In this document: one piece after another, positions 1-6,728 of the stretch
Numbering within the stretch: position 1 is the first letter of the stretch
Layout of the letters: each line of letters opens with the position of its first letter
Source: UBA7692 sp964650845
Lineage (GTDB): Bacteria; Bacteroidota; Bacteroidia; Chitinophagales; LD1
DNA: 10,728 bases
Assembly: GCA_964650845.1 (NCBI GenBank)
Contig: CAZYXR010000093.1
Location: 1-10,728 of the forward strand
Reading direction: 5' to 3'
Position numbers and translations under genes: made by a program
Notes under the pieces: model-generated
What the model saw: the letters and a program-made list of their open reading frames with translations, nothing else
Database searches by the model: none
Told to the model about the DNA's origin: nothing

Positions 1-258
1 AACTGCAACCGGCACAACATGAACAAAACGTCTGTCGTTTTTGCCTTTGGTAAATTTTACAACACCTGTTTCTAAAGCAAAAATTGTGTGGTCTTTTCCA
101 ATATCCACACCTTTGCCAGGATGGTAGGCTGTTCCACGTTGTCTTACAATAATATTGCCTGGTGATGTTGTTTCACCGCCAAATATTTTTATTCCAAGTC
201 TCTTGCTATGAGAATCTCTACCGTTCTTTACCTTTCCTTCGCCTTTCTTATGAGCCAT
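1..258 (-). CDS. rpmA: 50S ribosomal protein L27 (partial, 3' end outside window)
   Basis: Large-subunit ribosomal protein L27, whose N-terminal tail reaches towards the peptidyl-transferase centre and helps position the tRNA. The 86 visible codons cover almost the whole protein (family about 85-90 residues). It begins MAHKKGEGKVKNGRDS and contains the L27 signatures KRLG (19-22), FGGE (26-29) and IIVRQRG (36-42), then a DHTIFAL block. The ATG at 258 directly encodes the MAHKK start, so there is no cleaved N-terminal extension of the Firmicutes type. No stop codon is seen before base 1, so the C-terminus lies outside the window. It is 31 bp downstream of rplU on the same strand, the usual L21-L27 operon, and has no promoter of its own that I can see. 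Confidence 0.97.
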   Translation of the reverse strand, partial: MAHKKGEGKVKNGRDSHSKRLGIKIFGGETTSPGNIIVRQRGTAYHPGKGVDIGKDHTIFALETGVVKFTKGKNDRRFVHVVPVAV

Positions 259-289
259 TACTGTATGATTTTATTTTCTTAGAAAATTA

Positions 290-598
290 TTACCCGATGC
301 TTTCAATCGAAATTTGGGTTAATGATTGGCGATGTCCTTTCGTCAATTTATAACCTTTTCTGCGTTTCTTTTTAAACACAGTTACTTTATCATCTTTTAA
401 ATGCTCAAGAATTTTTGCATTTACTTTAACACCGTTAACTGTAGGTGTGCCAACAGAAACACTGCCGCCATTATCTGTAAGCAACACGCGATCGAAGCTT
501 ACGCTATCGCCTGCATTGCCTTCTAAACGGTGAACATATACTTTCTTACCGGCTTCTACCTTAAATTGCTGACCTTGAATTTCCACTATGGCGTACAT
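290..598 (-). CDS. rplU: 50S ribosomal protein L21
   Basis: Large-subunit ribosomal protein L21, a 23S rRNA-binding protein, 102 residues, the normal size. It starts MYAIVEIQGQQFKVEAGKK, which is the conserved L21 N-terminus. It continues with a DSVSFDRVLL block, a GTPTVNG block, and a basic VFKKKRRKGYKLTKGHRQ stretch that matches the RNA-binding C-terminal part of the family. I chose the ATG at 598 because the L21 domain begins exactly there. The reading frame is open further upstream to an ATG at 652, but that extension would run through the promoter elements at 618-648 and matches no L21 sequence. It is the first gene of an rplU-rpmA operon. Confidence 0.97.
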   Translation of the reverse strand: MYAIVEIQGQQFKVEAGKKVYVHRLEGNAGDSVSFDRVLLTDNGGSVSVGTPTVNGVKVNAKILEHLKDDKVTVFKKKRRKGYKLTKGHRQSLTQISIESIG

Positions 599-617
599 AT
601 ACCTATTTTTGGGGTCG

Positions 618-648
618 CAAAAGTAGTTTTTTGTTCCATTATTCCAAA
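618..648 (-). promoter_or_regulatory. Bacteroidota-type promoter of rplU-rpmA
   Basis: Read on the minus strand, TTTG (648-645) is followed by 19 nt and then TACTTTTG (625-618). The latter is a perfect match to the TAnnTTTG -7 element used by the primary sigma factor of Bacteroidota. Transcription would start near 611, about a dozen bases before the rplU ATG at 598. This leaves no room for a long structured leader and argues against a longer L21 protein. Confidence 0.72.
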
Positions 649-762
649 ACATGAATAGAAAAAATAAAAATCAGTTCTATTTGAATGCAAATAGTTTGGA
701 GAAAATCAAGTTGCAACTTCCGAAAAGAGAAACCTTATTTGCACCCTATCAATCAAAATTTT

Positions 763-1716
763 ATGAGCGAATTTACAATTCCGGTAGTTGATTTAAGTAA
801 GTATGTAAATGGTAATGATGCCGATAAATCTGATTTTGTGCTTGCTTTGGGAACTGCATTTGAAGATGTAGGGTTTGTAAGCGTAAAAAACCATGGAGTG
901 GCAACGGAGCTAATTGATAAGTATTATGAATTGGTGAAAACTTTTTTTGAGTTACCTACGGATGTGAAAAAAAGTTACGAAGTTCCTGAACTTGCAGGGC
1001 AGCGAGGTTACACTTCGTTTGGCAAAGAAACAGCAAAGGGATACGATGCGCCCGATTTGAAAGAGTTTTGGCAGTTGGGGCAGACAGTTGAAGATAACGA
1101 CAAAGTAAAAGAAACCTATCCTGAAAATTTATTGGTAGCAGAAGTTGCCAGTTTTACCGAAAAGGGAGTTGAACTTTATAAAGCATTTGAACATAGCGGA
1201 AAGTATCTTTTACGCGCTATTGCAATTCATTTAGGTTTAGATGAATGTTATTTTGATGCTCATATTCACAATGGCAACTCTATTCTGCGAGCAATTCATT
1301 ATCCACCAATTACACAAGAGCCTAAAAGTGCCATTCGTGCCGAGCAGCATGAAGATATAAACTTAATTACGCTTTTGGTTGGAGCTTCTGCCGAAGGATT
1401 GCAATTGCTGAACAAGCAAGATGAGTGGTTAAATATTACGGCACCCGAAGGTTGTATTGTAGTGAATGTGGGCGATATGTTGCAACGATTAACCAATAAT
1501 AAGTTGAAATCTACAACTCACCGAGTTGTAAACCCACCGCGCGAAAAGTGGAATACATCTCGCTACTCGATTCCATTCTTTTTGCATCCGCGCAGCGAAA
1601 TGCGTTTAGATTGTTTGGATTCTTGTGTGGATGAGTTTGCGCCACTGGCATACGCGCCAATAAGTGCCGGTGAATACTTAGATGAGAGATTGATAGAAAT
1701 TGGTTTGAAGAAATAG
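763..1716 (+). CDS. 2-oxoglutarate/Fe(II)-dependent oxygenase, isopenicillin N synthase-like family
   Basis: Cytosolic non-haem iron oxygenase of 317 residues, typical for the isopenicillin N synthase/2OG oxygenase family. The N-terminal DIOX_N-type region (about 5-120) starts TIPVVDLSKY and contains GFVSVKNHGV (37-46). The catalytic jelly roll has the iron-binding triad H196-x-D198 (QHEDINLITLL) and H253 (TTHRVVNPP). R267 and S269 in RYSIPFF form the RxS motif that binds the 2-oxoglutarate carboxylate. The ligands are therefore intact and an active enzyme is expected. The substrate cannot be told: homologues oxidise very different small molecules, and neighbours give no pathway. I chose the ATG at 763 because the family's N-terminal domain begins there. 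The upstream in-frame ATG at 685 would add 26 residues with no family resemblance. It converges on rmuC with a 4 bp gap and stands alone on its strand. I found no convincing promoter. Confidence 0.88.
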   Translation: MSEFTIPVVDLSKYVNGNDADKSDFVLALGTAFEDVGFVSVKNHGVATELIDKYYELVKTFFELPTDVKKSYEVPELAGQRGYTSFGKETAKGYDAPDLKEFWQLGQTVEDNDKVKETYPENLLVAEVASFTEKGVELYKAFEHSGKYLLRAIAIHLGLDECYFDAHIHNGNSILRAIHYPPITQEPKSAIRAEQHEDINLITLLVGASAEGLQLLNKQDEWLNITAPEGCIVVNVGDMLQRLTNNKLKSTTHRVVNPPREKWNTSRYSIPFFLHPRSEMRLDCLDSCVDEFAPLAYAPISAGEYLDERLIEIGLKK

Positions 1717-1720
1717 AGTA

Positions 1721-3064
1721 TCATTCAACGGCTCTATCTAATAGCGATTGAGGTAAACTTTTAGAAGTTTTAGCCCCAAGTTCTTTTAGTTTTTCGGTTC
1801 TCGATACAAGGCTTCCTCTGCCGCTCGAAAGTTTTTTCATAGCATCTTCGTAGCTTTCGCGTGATTGCTGCATTTGTTTTCCAACCTTAATAAGGTCTTC
1901 GACCAAACCGTTGAACTTATCGTATAAATCGCCTGCTTGCCGCGCAATTTCGGCTGCGTTTTTGTTTTGATACTCTGTACGCCAAATGCTGGCAATGGTT
2001 CGTAAAGTTGCCAGTAGGGTAGAAGTGCTTACTATAACAATGTTGCGCTCAAATGAATCGTTAAATAACTCAAGGTCGTGCTGCACAGCCAATGAAAAAG
2101 CTGGTTCAATTGGCACAAAAAGCAATACAAAATCTGGGCTGCCAGCACCATAAAGTTGATGGTAGTTTTTTTCGCTTAATCCTTTTACATGATTGCGTAA
2201 AGACTGAATGTGCTTTTTAAGAAATATTACTCGCTGCGCTTCATCATCTTCTGATGAAAACTTTTCATAATCAACCAACGAAATTTTTGAGTCCACAACA
2301 ATGTTTTTGTTGTCGGGTAGGTGAATAACCACATCGGGTTGTAATCTTCTACCGTCTTCGGTTGTTACAGAGTTTTGCACAAAGTATTCTCTGTCTTTCA
2401 CCAAGCCCGATTTTTCCAATACTCTTTCCAATATCACTTCGCCCCAGTTGCCTTGCATTTTGCTATCGCCTTTCAAGGCTTTGGTAAGGTTTAGTGCATC
2501 CTTGCTCATTTGTAAGTTAAGGTCTTTCAATTGAACCAATTGCTGTACCAAGCCTGCGTTTTTTTCTAATGATTCGCGATGTGTTTTTTCAACTTTATCT
2601 TCAAACGATTTTATCTTTTCGTTCAATGGGTTTAAAATTTCGCTCAATTTTTGGTGGTTCTGTTCGGTGAAGCGTTTGCTCTTATCTTCCAACATTTCAT
2701 TGGCTATGTTTTTAAACTCAATCTTGAATCTTTCTTGCAATTGTTCTACTTCGCCTTTTTGTTCTGTTAGCTTTTGCGATAAGTTTTCATACGAGGTTTT
2801 TATGGAAGAAAGTTCTGCGCCAAGTAATGAAGATTTGTTGCGCTCAGATTCAATTGTAGTTGATAGGGTTTTGATTTCTTCGGTGTTTAATTTTGTGCGC
2901 TCTTCCAATCGACCCTTTTCTACTTCAAGTATGTTTTTTTCTGCAATTAACTTATCGTATTCTGTTTTTGAAACAGACTCGGCAGAGTTGTTTTTTGCTT
3001 TAAGGTAAAAGTAGCCTAAAGCAAAACCAATTATTGCACCAGCTACTAATAGTAGGATTTCCAT
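1721..3064 (-). CDS. rmuC: DNA recombination protein RmuC
   Basis: Member of the RmuC family, which in E. coli limits recombination at inverted repeats and is predicted to be a PD-(D/E)XK-type nuclease. The protein has 447 residues. Residues 3-21 form one hydrophobic membrane segment (LLLVAGAIIGFALGYFYL). Residues 30 to about 190 are heptad-rich, charged coiled coil. The RmuC domain runs from about 190 to 400, with KMQGNWGEVILERVL (202-216), then RLQPDVVIHLP (240-250) and VVDSKISLVDY (256-266). D244 together with D258-x-K260 fits the D...DxK nuclease core, so the active site looks complete. A SPDFVLLFVPIEPAF block (309-323) is another family signature. The membrane anchor places it at the cytoplasmic membrane, facing inwards by inference. 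It is monocistronic and convergent with the oxygenase gene. Confidence 0.94.
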   Translation of the reverse strand: MEILLLVAGAIIGFALGYFYLKAKNNSAESVSKTEYDKLIAEKNILEVEKGRLEERTKLNTEEIKTLSTTIESERNKSSLLGAELSSIKTSYENLSQKLTEQKGEVEQLQERFKIEFKNIANEMLEDKSKRFTEQNHQKLSEILNPLNEKIKSFEDKVEKTHRESLEKNAGLVQQLVQLKDLNLQMSKDALNLTKALKGDSKMQGNWGEVILERVLEKSGLVKDREYFVQNSVTTEDGRRLQPDVVIHLPDNKNIVVDSKISLVDYEKFSSEDDEAQRVIFLKKHIQSLRNHVKGLSEKNYHQLYGAGSPDFVLLFVPIEPAFSLAVQHDLELFNDSFERNIVIVSTSTLLATLRTIASIWRTEYQNKNAAEIARQAGDLYDKFNGLVEDLIKVGKQMQQSRESYEDAMKKLSSGRGSLVSRTEKLKELGAKTSKSLPQSLLDRAVE

Positions 3065-3245
3065 TAACGTTTATTTTCGGTGAAAATAAAAATTATGTGT
3101 TTGGTTTCTCAAAATCTAACCGTAGTAAGGCTTGTAGTGCATTCTACTACATTGTAAAAAACTATTGTTTTACTTTATGTTTTGAAAATCTTTGTTTTTA
3201 TTGAATTTTATTGGAAACTGAACTGAAAATATTTTTCGCTAAAAA

Positions 3246-3278
3246 TTTGGCATTAAGAAACTTTCTCACATATCTTCG
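3246..3278 (+). promoter_or_regulatory. Bacteroidota-type promoter of the WYL-domain gene
   Basis: TTTG at 3246-3249, a 21 nt spacer, and TATCTTCG at 3271-3278, which matches the TAnnTTTG -7 element at all but one fixed position. The predicted transcript starts near 3285, about 18 nt before the ATG at 3303. The rest of the 238 bp gap to rmuC holds a 6-bp-arm inverted repeat (TGTAGT 3133-3138, ACTACA 3146-3151) and no confident rmuC promoter. Confidence 0.55.
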
Positions 3279-3302
3279 CCCCCAACAAAATGTGATTGAA
3301 AT

Positions 3303-3674
3303 ATGAATGGACATTCCGCTTATCCTAAAACTGGAGGTTTGCAGCGCAAACAAATGCATTATTCGCCTAACCTACTTGGCACTATTAACAATGCTATTGA
3401 AAACTCGAAACTTGCAACAATTGAATATGACAGCCGCGAGAAAGGCGTGAGCATAAGAGATATTGAGGCTATGGCTGTGGTTTATAAAGACAGGAAACGC
3501 CATTTGGTTGGTTTTTGTCATTTGCGTAATGAGTATCGCAATTTTAGATTAGATAGATTGGTTTCGATAAAACTAAAAAAGGAAGATTTTTTACGCAGGC
3601 AAGACTTCGATATTGATAATTTTCAAGATGATAGTGGCAGATATGCCGAAGATATTGAAGAAGATGACTATTAG
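3303..3674 (+). CDS. Small stand-alone WYL-domain protein
   Basis: A 123-residue protein made almost entirely of one WYL-like domain (about residues 22-97). The visible pattern is typical of WYL folds: a helix with AIENSKLATIEYDS (31-44), a middle strand RHLVGFCHLRNEYRNFRLDRL (ending at 86), and VSIKLKKEDF. The W-Y-L triplet itself is replaced by L-V-G-F around 68-71, but the FRLDR motif (81-85), which in known WYL domains contributes to ligand or nucleic-acid binding, is intact. In most WYL proteins this domain sits behind a helix-turn-helix and senses a ligand. Here there is no DNA-binding domain, only a basic N-terminus and a very acidic tail (DIEEDDY). It has its own promoter and a strong terminator, so it is a single-gene unit. 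Role unknown; a regulatory sensor is a guess from the family. Confidence 0.75.
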   Translation: MNGHSAYPKTGGLQRKQMHYSPNLLGTINNAIENSKLATIEYDSREKGVSIRDIEAMAVVYKDRKRHLVGFCHLRNEYRNFRLDRLVSIKLKKEDFLRRQDFDIDNFQDDSGRYAEDIEEDDY

Positions 3675-3716
3675 TATTTAAAATACCGCACACACCCGGT
3701 TCCGACTACAAAAATT

Positions 3717-3743
3717 AAGGCTCCCATTTGGGAGCCTTTTTTT
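3717..3743 (+). terminator. Intrinsic terminator after the WYL-domain gene
   Basis: Stem AAGGCTCCC (3717-3725), loop ATTT (3726-3729), stem GGGAGCCTT (3730-3738). All nine pairs are Watson-Crick, and a run of seven T covers 3737-3743. It ends 43-69 bp after the WYL stop codon. The reverse strand also has a T-rich stretch beyond the stem, so it may act weakly for the converging rlpA-like gene. Confidence 0.9.
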
Positions 3744-3909
3744 AGAAAAGTACTAAAAAAGTACTGAGCTGATAATAATCCGTTTAGAGTAACATTTTCC
3801 CATACGCAAGAGATTTTATTGTGACACCATAAACAACTACTGATTCAAATTTGAGAAAATAAAATCAATGTAGTATCATTTTTTTAAACAAAATTTTGAA
3901 GCGGGAAAC
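3744..3909. other. AT-rich convergent spacer
   Basis: Spacer between the WYL terminator and the end of the rlpA-like gene. It contains two copies of AAAAGTACT one helical turn apart (3746-3754 and 3757-3765) and two AT-only-type palindromes, TCAAATTTGA (3845-3854) and CAAAATTTTG (3889-3898). I see no reading frame, RNA gene or clear regulatory site in it. Confidence 0.5.
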
Positions 3910-4584
3910 TCATTTTCCTGAATAGCTACTATATGCTGCTACTGTTGCATTTGGAAAGAAAACTGCAACTTTGCTCAATAATAAATCGGCTTCAGATTTT
4001 TCGTCAAAAGTACCAGCAAAAACCTTGTACGCCACACCATTGTCTGTTTTTTGCTTAACTACATATACTGGCATTCCCAACTCATCCATCATTCGCCTCG
4101 AAAGCATTTGAATGGCTTTTGTATTATCAAAAATGCCCAACATAACGCCAAACAAATTTGCATTAGAGATGGTTTCATTTGCCCAGATATAGGGAACTTG
4201 TTCTATACCAATGACGGGCTTTATACTTACTCGTGTTACTCCATGTCCGTAGAATTCTAGTTCCTTGGCAACTCTCTTGGTTACATCAATTATTCGGCTG
4301 TGTTTATAGGGACCGCGATCGTTTACGGTTACTACTACAAACTTGCCATTTTTTTTGTTGGTAACTTCCACCTTGGTGCCAAAGGGTAAGGTTCTGTGTG
4401 CGCAGGTATAGCCGTTATTATTAAACTTTTCGCCAGATGCGGTACGCCTTCCGTGAAATTTATCGTGATAATATGAGGCATAACCCTCCTTGCTTTCCTG
4501 TGCAATAACTGTTGTAAAGAGCCAAAGGAAAGTGCCCGACAATAAAATGTTGAGCGCTTTTGCTTTTGAGGTATTGATACTCAT
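3910..4584 (-). CDS. Septal ring lytic transglycosylase RlpA-like protein (DPBB + SPOR)
   Basis: Exported cell-wall protein of 224 residues. A signal peptide is visible (SKAKALNILLSGTFLWLFTTVIA, residues 6-28, likely cleaved near AQ/ES); there is no lipobox cysteine, unlike E. coli RlpA. The double-psi beta-barrel RlpA domain covers about 34-121: GYASYYHDKFHGRRTASGEKF, CAHRTLPFGTKVEV, and VTVNDRGPY. E52 in TASGE and D89 in NDRGP are the conserved acidic residues of the family, the Asp being the proposed catalytic one. The C-terminal part (about 145-224, FGVMLGIFDNTKAIQMLSRR ... YKVFAGTFDEKSEAD) looks like a SPOR domain, which binds denuded septal peptidoglycan. I chose the ATG at 4584; a TTG two codons upstream is less likely. 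It lies 36 bp downstream of kynU on the same strand and may be read through from it. Confidence 0.87.
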   Translation of the reverse strand: MSINTSKAKALNILLSGTFLWLFTTVIAQESKEGYASYYHDKFHGRRTASGEKFNNNGYTCAHRTLPFGTKVEVTNKKNGKFVVVTVNDRGPYKHSRIIDVTKRVAKELEFYGHGVTRVSIKPVIGIEQVPYIWANETISNANLFGVMLGIFDNTKAIQMLSRRMMDELGMPVYVVKQKTDNGVAYKVFAGTFDEKSEADLLLSKVAVFFPNATVAAYSSYSGK

Positions 4585-4620
4585 TTGCAATAGCTAATAT
4601 AAAAAATGACAGGCTAATAG

Positions 4621-5880
4621 CTAGTTAAAAAATGCTTCCACAAAGTGGAAAACATCCTGATATGTATTGTAAAGTGGAACTGGAGCTATGCGAATAACAT
4701 CTGGTTCGCGCCAATCGCAAATGAAATTTTGTTCCGAAATTTTGCTGTGAATTTGTTTGCCATTTTCTGCTACTCGAAGTGATAACTGGCAGCCTCTTTG
4801 ATGTGCATTGGAAGGAGTGATTACTTCAACTTTTACATGATTAGATGCCTTCTGTTTTTCATTAAGCATGAATTCGGTGAAGCCCGCTAGCTGAATACTT
4901 TTGTGCCGTAGATTCTCTATGCCTGCTTGTTCAAAAATGTTCAATGATGCTAAATGTGCAGCCATACTCAATATTGGTGCATTGCTTTGTTGCCATCCCT
5001 CGGCCCCAATCATTGGCTTAAACTCTTTACGCATTAAAAACCGGATGCTTTCATCATTGCCCCACCAACCTGCAAATCGTGGTACATCAACTTTGCTATG
5101 ATGATGTTCATGAACAAAAATCCCGCTTACTCCTCCAGGGCCACTGTTCAGGTATTTATACGAACACCAAGTGGCGAAATCAATATTCCATTCATGTAGT
5201 TTTAATGGAATGTTGCCAATGGCATGTGCTAAGTCTAATCCAAAAGTGATTTTGTGTTCGCAACATTTTTTTGAAATAGTTTCTATATCAAAAAGTTGGC
5301 CGCTGTAATAGTTTACAGCACTGAACATAACCAAGGCTAACTCGTCTTTATGATCTTCAATTGCTGCTAAAATATCTTCGGTGCGAATATTATTTTCGCC
5401 TACTCGTGGTGCAACTTCAATGATTGCATCAACAGGATTAAAACCGTGAAACTTCGCTTGCTGCTGCATGGCATATACATCGCTCGGAAACTCGGGCGAT
5501 TGCATCAGCACTTTGTACCGAGCAGGAGTAGGGCGATAAAACGACACTAATAGCAAGTTCAAATTTACTGTAAGTTGATTCATGCAAACTACTTCGCTTT
5601 CCAATGCGCCCGTGAGATTTGCCAATGGTTTTGCAAATAGTTTGTGATAATACATCCAAGGATTTTTTCCTTCGTGATGCGCCAGCACTGCAAGGTTCTG
5701 CCATTTATCTAACTCTTCTTGTAGGTAGGCGCCAACAGATTTAGGCTGTAAGCCAAGCGAGTTGCCGCAGAGATAAACAACTTCTTTTCCGTTTATTTCG
5801 GGGATGAAAAATCGTTCGCGAAAGTGGCTGAGTTTATCTTGCTCATCTAATTGTTGAGCGTATTGTAATGTTGCTTGCAT
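4621..5880 (-). CDS. kynU: Kynureninase
   Basis: PLP-dependent hydrolase that cleaves kynurenine to anthranilate, or 3-hydroxykynurenine to 3-hydroxyanthranilate, plus alanine. It has 419 residues, about the length of other bacterial kynureninases, and aligns over its whole length. Fold-type I signatures are present: CGNSLGLQP (38-46), the EFPSDVY loop with D134 (130-136), GLDLAHAIGN with D216 and H219 (214-223), and the PLP Schiff-base lysine K242 in CSYKYLNSGPGG (239-250). FAGWWG (269-274) and R397 in VIRIAP (395-400), the substrate-carboxylate arginine of the family, are also present. All key residues are intact. In Bacteroidota this enzyme usually serves tryptophan breakdown or de novo NAD synthesis through quinolinate; no other gene of that pathway is in the window. 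It sits 63 bp downstream of a toxin-like gene and 36 bp upstream of the rlpA-like gene, all on the same strand. Confidence 0.97.
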   Translation of the reverse strand: MQATLQYAQQLDEQDKLSHFRERFFIPEINGKEVVYLCGNSLGLQPKSVGAYLQEELDKWQNLAVLAHHEGKNPWMYYHKLFAKPLANLTGALESEVVCMNQLTVNLNLLLVSFYRPTPARYKVLMQSPEFPSDVYAMQQQAKFHGFNPVDAIIEVAPRVGENNIRTEDILAAIEDHKDELALVMFSAVNYYSGQLFDIETISKKCCEHKITFGLDLAHAIGNIPLKLHEWNIDFATWCSYKYLNSGPGGVSGIFVHEHHHSKVDVPRFAGWWGNDESIRFLMRKEFKPMIGAEGWQQSNAPILSMAAHLASLNIFEQAGIENLRHKSIQLAGFTEFMLNEKQKASNHVKVEVITPSNAHQRGCQLSLRVAENGKQIHSKISEQNFICDWREPDVIRIAPVPLYNTYQDVFHFVEAFFN

Positions 5881-5943
5881 AATAATTCGGGCAAAAAAAT
5901 CAAAAATTCGGAGGAATGGGAATTGATGAAGATTAAGTCAGCA

Positions 5944-6237
5944 TCATTTCAATTTTGCACCCCATATAAATTCATAAACCGTAAAAGTGGTTTTTGAATA
6001 CCTGAATGCTATCACCCATTTTCGTTTATAGATTAAGCAACTGAATTTTCGTTTGGCAAGACGGGTACTTTTGCACAAAGGATATTGTAAACTGTTCAGA
6101 GCGCAATGCTTTAATAGAAATTGCTCTAAATCATCAATAAACTTCAATCCTGTTTCTGCAAAATATTGCGAAGCAATCCATGTTGCCACTTTGAAAACAG
6201 ACGCTTCGACATGAGGCTTTATGATGAGCTTTCTCAT
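5944..6237 (-). CDS. ParE/RelE-superfamily toxin
   Basis: A 97-residue basic protein with the pattern of the RelE/ParE toxin superfamily. It opens with a beta strand and helix (RKLIIKPHVEASVFKVATWIASQYFAETG), followed by a helix ending FIDDLEQFLL. Basic beta strands come next (TRLAKRKFSCLIYKRKWVIAFRYSKTTFTVYEFIW), where the alternating basic and aromatic residues resemble the ParE C-terminal sheet. Members either inhibit gyrase (ParE) or cut mRNA on the ribosome (RelE); which applies here cannot be told from sequence alone. Its ATG overlaps the stop of the upstream gene by ATGA (6234-6237), the translational coupling usual for antitoxin-toxin pairs. Family assignment is fairly firm; activity is inferred. 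Confidence 0.74.
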   Translation of the reverse strand: MRKLIIKPHVEASVFKVATWIASQYFAETGLKFIDDLEQFLLKHCALNSLQYPLCKSTRLAKRKFSCLIYKRKWVIAFRYSKTTFTVYEFIWGAKLK

Positions 6238-6497
6238 TCTTCCGCCAGTGCGTTTAATTTCCTGCGGATGTCATTAAATGCTTTAGCAGCAGGCTTGCCT
6301 TTACCCTGCTTGCGGTTAAGGTATTCTTCCCACTGCCAGTCGGTAGGCAGCCATTCATTGGGTAGCGCAACAATTTCGGGAGTAAGTTTTGTCCACTGAT
6401 GTATGGAAACAACCTTACTTGCTTTATGCTTTTGAATATATTGGAACAATTCTGTTCCTTTTTTTGTAGAGGTATCTATTTCGATTGTGTATTTCAT
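6234..6497 (-). CDS. Probable antitoxin of the ParE/RelE-type pair
   Basis: An 87-residue protein with no enzymatic motif. The N-terminus (MKYTIEIDTSTKKGTELFQY) resembles small Bacteroidota proteins that precede ParE-like toxins: a short strand rich in I/E followed by a helix that includes KGxEL. Next come a short KVVSIHQW strand and a tryptophan-rich segment (NEWLPTDWQWEEYL, 47-60). It ends in a lysine-rich, charged helix (KAFNDIRRKLNALAEE) that could wrap around the toxin. There is no recognisable ribbon-helix-helix or helix-turn-helix, so autoregulation is not evident. The antitoxin call rests mainly on gene order: first gene, small, coupled by a 4-base overlap to the toxin-like gene. No Bacteroidota-type promoter is obvious upstream of 6497. 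Confidence 0.62.
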   Translation of the reverse strand: MKYTIEIDTSTKKGTELFQYIQKHKASKVVSIHQWTKLTPEIVALPNEWLPTDWQWEEYLNRKQGKGKPAAKAFNDIRRKLNALAEE

Positions 6498-6584
6498 TTG
6501 GCTAAGATAATGATTTCACTCTAAGTGCGGTAGGCACCAAGTCTGGTTAAAGCTGAAAGCATTATTCTTTGGCGGTGGGGCACA
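6498..6584. other. Spacer upstream of the toxin-antitoxin pair
   Basis: Non-coding start of a 231 bp gap that continues through two inverted repeats to the lipoprotein gene. It contains a small GTGC/GCAC dyad (6525-6528 and 6534-6537) but no clear promoter and no reading frame. Confidence 0.4.
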
Positions 6585-6615
6585 AGCCCTCGCAGATTTA
6601 AAATCTGCGAGGGCT
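6585..6615. repeat. Perfect palindrome, 15 bp arms
   Basis: Left arm AGCCCTCGCAGATTT at 6585-6599, one central A at 6600, and an exact reverse complement at 6601-6615. It would fold into a GC-rich hairpin with a minimal loop. Neither strand has a run of T after it, so it is not a standard intrinsic terminator. Its form, a perfect palindrome far more GC-rich than the surrounding spacer, suggests a dispersed REP-like or MITE-like element; multi-copy status is inference. Confidence 0.85.
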
Positions 6616-6628
6616 ATGAGCGTAAAAA

Positions 6629-6673
6629 GAACCACGAATACACGAATAGAATGTTTGTATTTATTCGTGGTTC
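6629..6673. repeat. Inverted repeat, 12 bp arms with 21 nt loop
   Basis: GAACCACGAATA at 6629-6640 and its exact reverse complement TATTCGTGGTTC at 6662-6673. The motif CACGAATA occurs twice in tandem at the left arm (6633-6640 and 6641-6648). The element lies only 13 bp after the first palindrome. No T-tract follows on either strand that would make it a clear terminator. The CCACGAATACACGAAT kind of sequence looks like a dispersed intergenic repeat. Confidence 0.8.
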
Positions 6674-6728
6674 GTTAATCATTCAAGCCTGAATTTGAAA
6701 AACTGTTTATGTTGTAAAAACTGCCTGA

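Noticed and set aside
599..652. Longer rplU product from an ATG at 652
   Set aside because: The extension overlaps the -33 and -7 elements and does not resemble L21, whose conserved N-terminus begins at 598.
734..741. CTTATTTG as -7 element of the oxygenase promoter, with TTG at 711-713
   Set aside because: The spacing is right, but the TA pair that defines the element is missing, so I do not call it.
685..762. Longer oxygenase product from ATG 685
   Set aside because: The 26 extra residues are basic and unlike the family, and the conserved domain begins at the ATG at 763.
3845..3898. TCAAATTTGA and CAAAATTTTG palindromes as operators
   Set aside because: Short AT-only-type palindromes are expected in this AT-rich spacer, and no promoter lies next to them.
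4901..5101. Plus-strand reading frame inside kynU
   Set aside because: It is an antisense shadow of a well-conserved enzyme gene, with no family resemblance; the same holds for other frames opposite rmuC, rlpA-like, paaA and paaB.
6585..6673. CRISPR array or intrinsic terminators
   Set aside because: The two palindromes are unrelated to each other, there are no regularly spaced repeats or spacers, and no T-run follows the stems.
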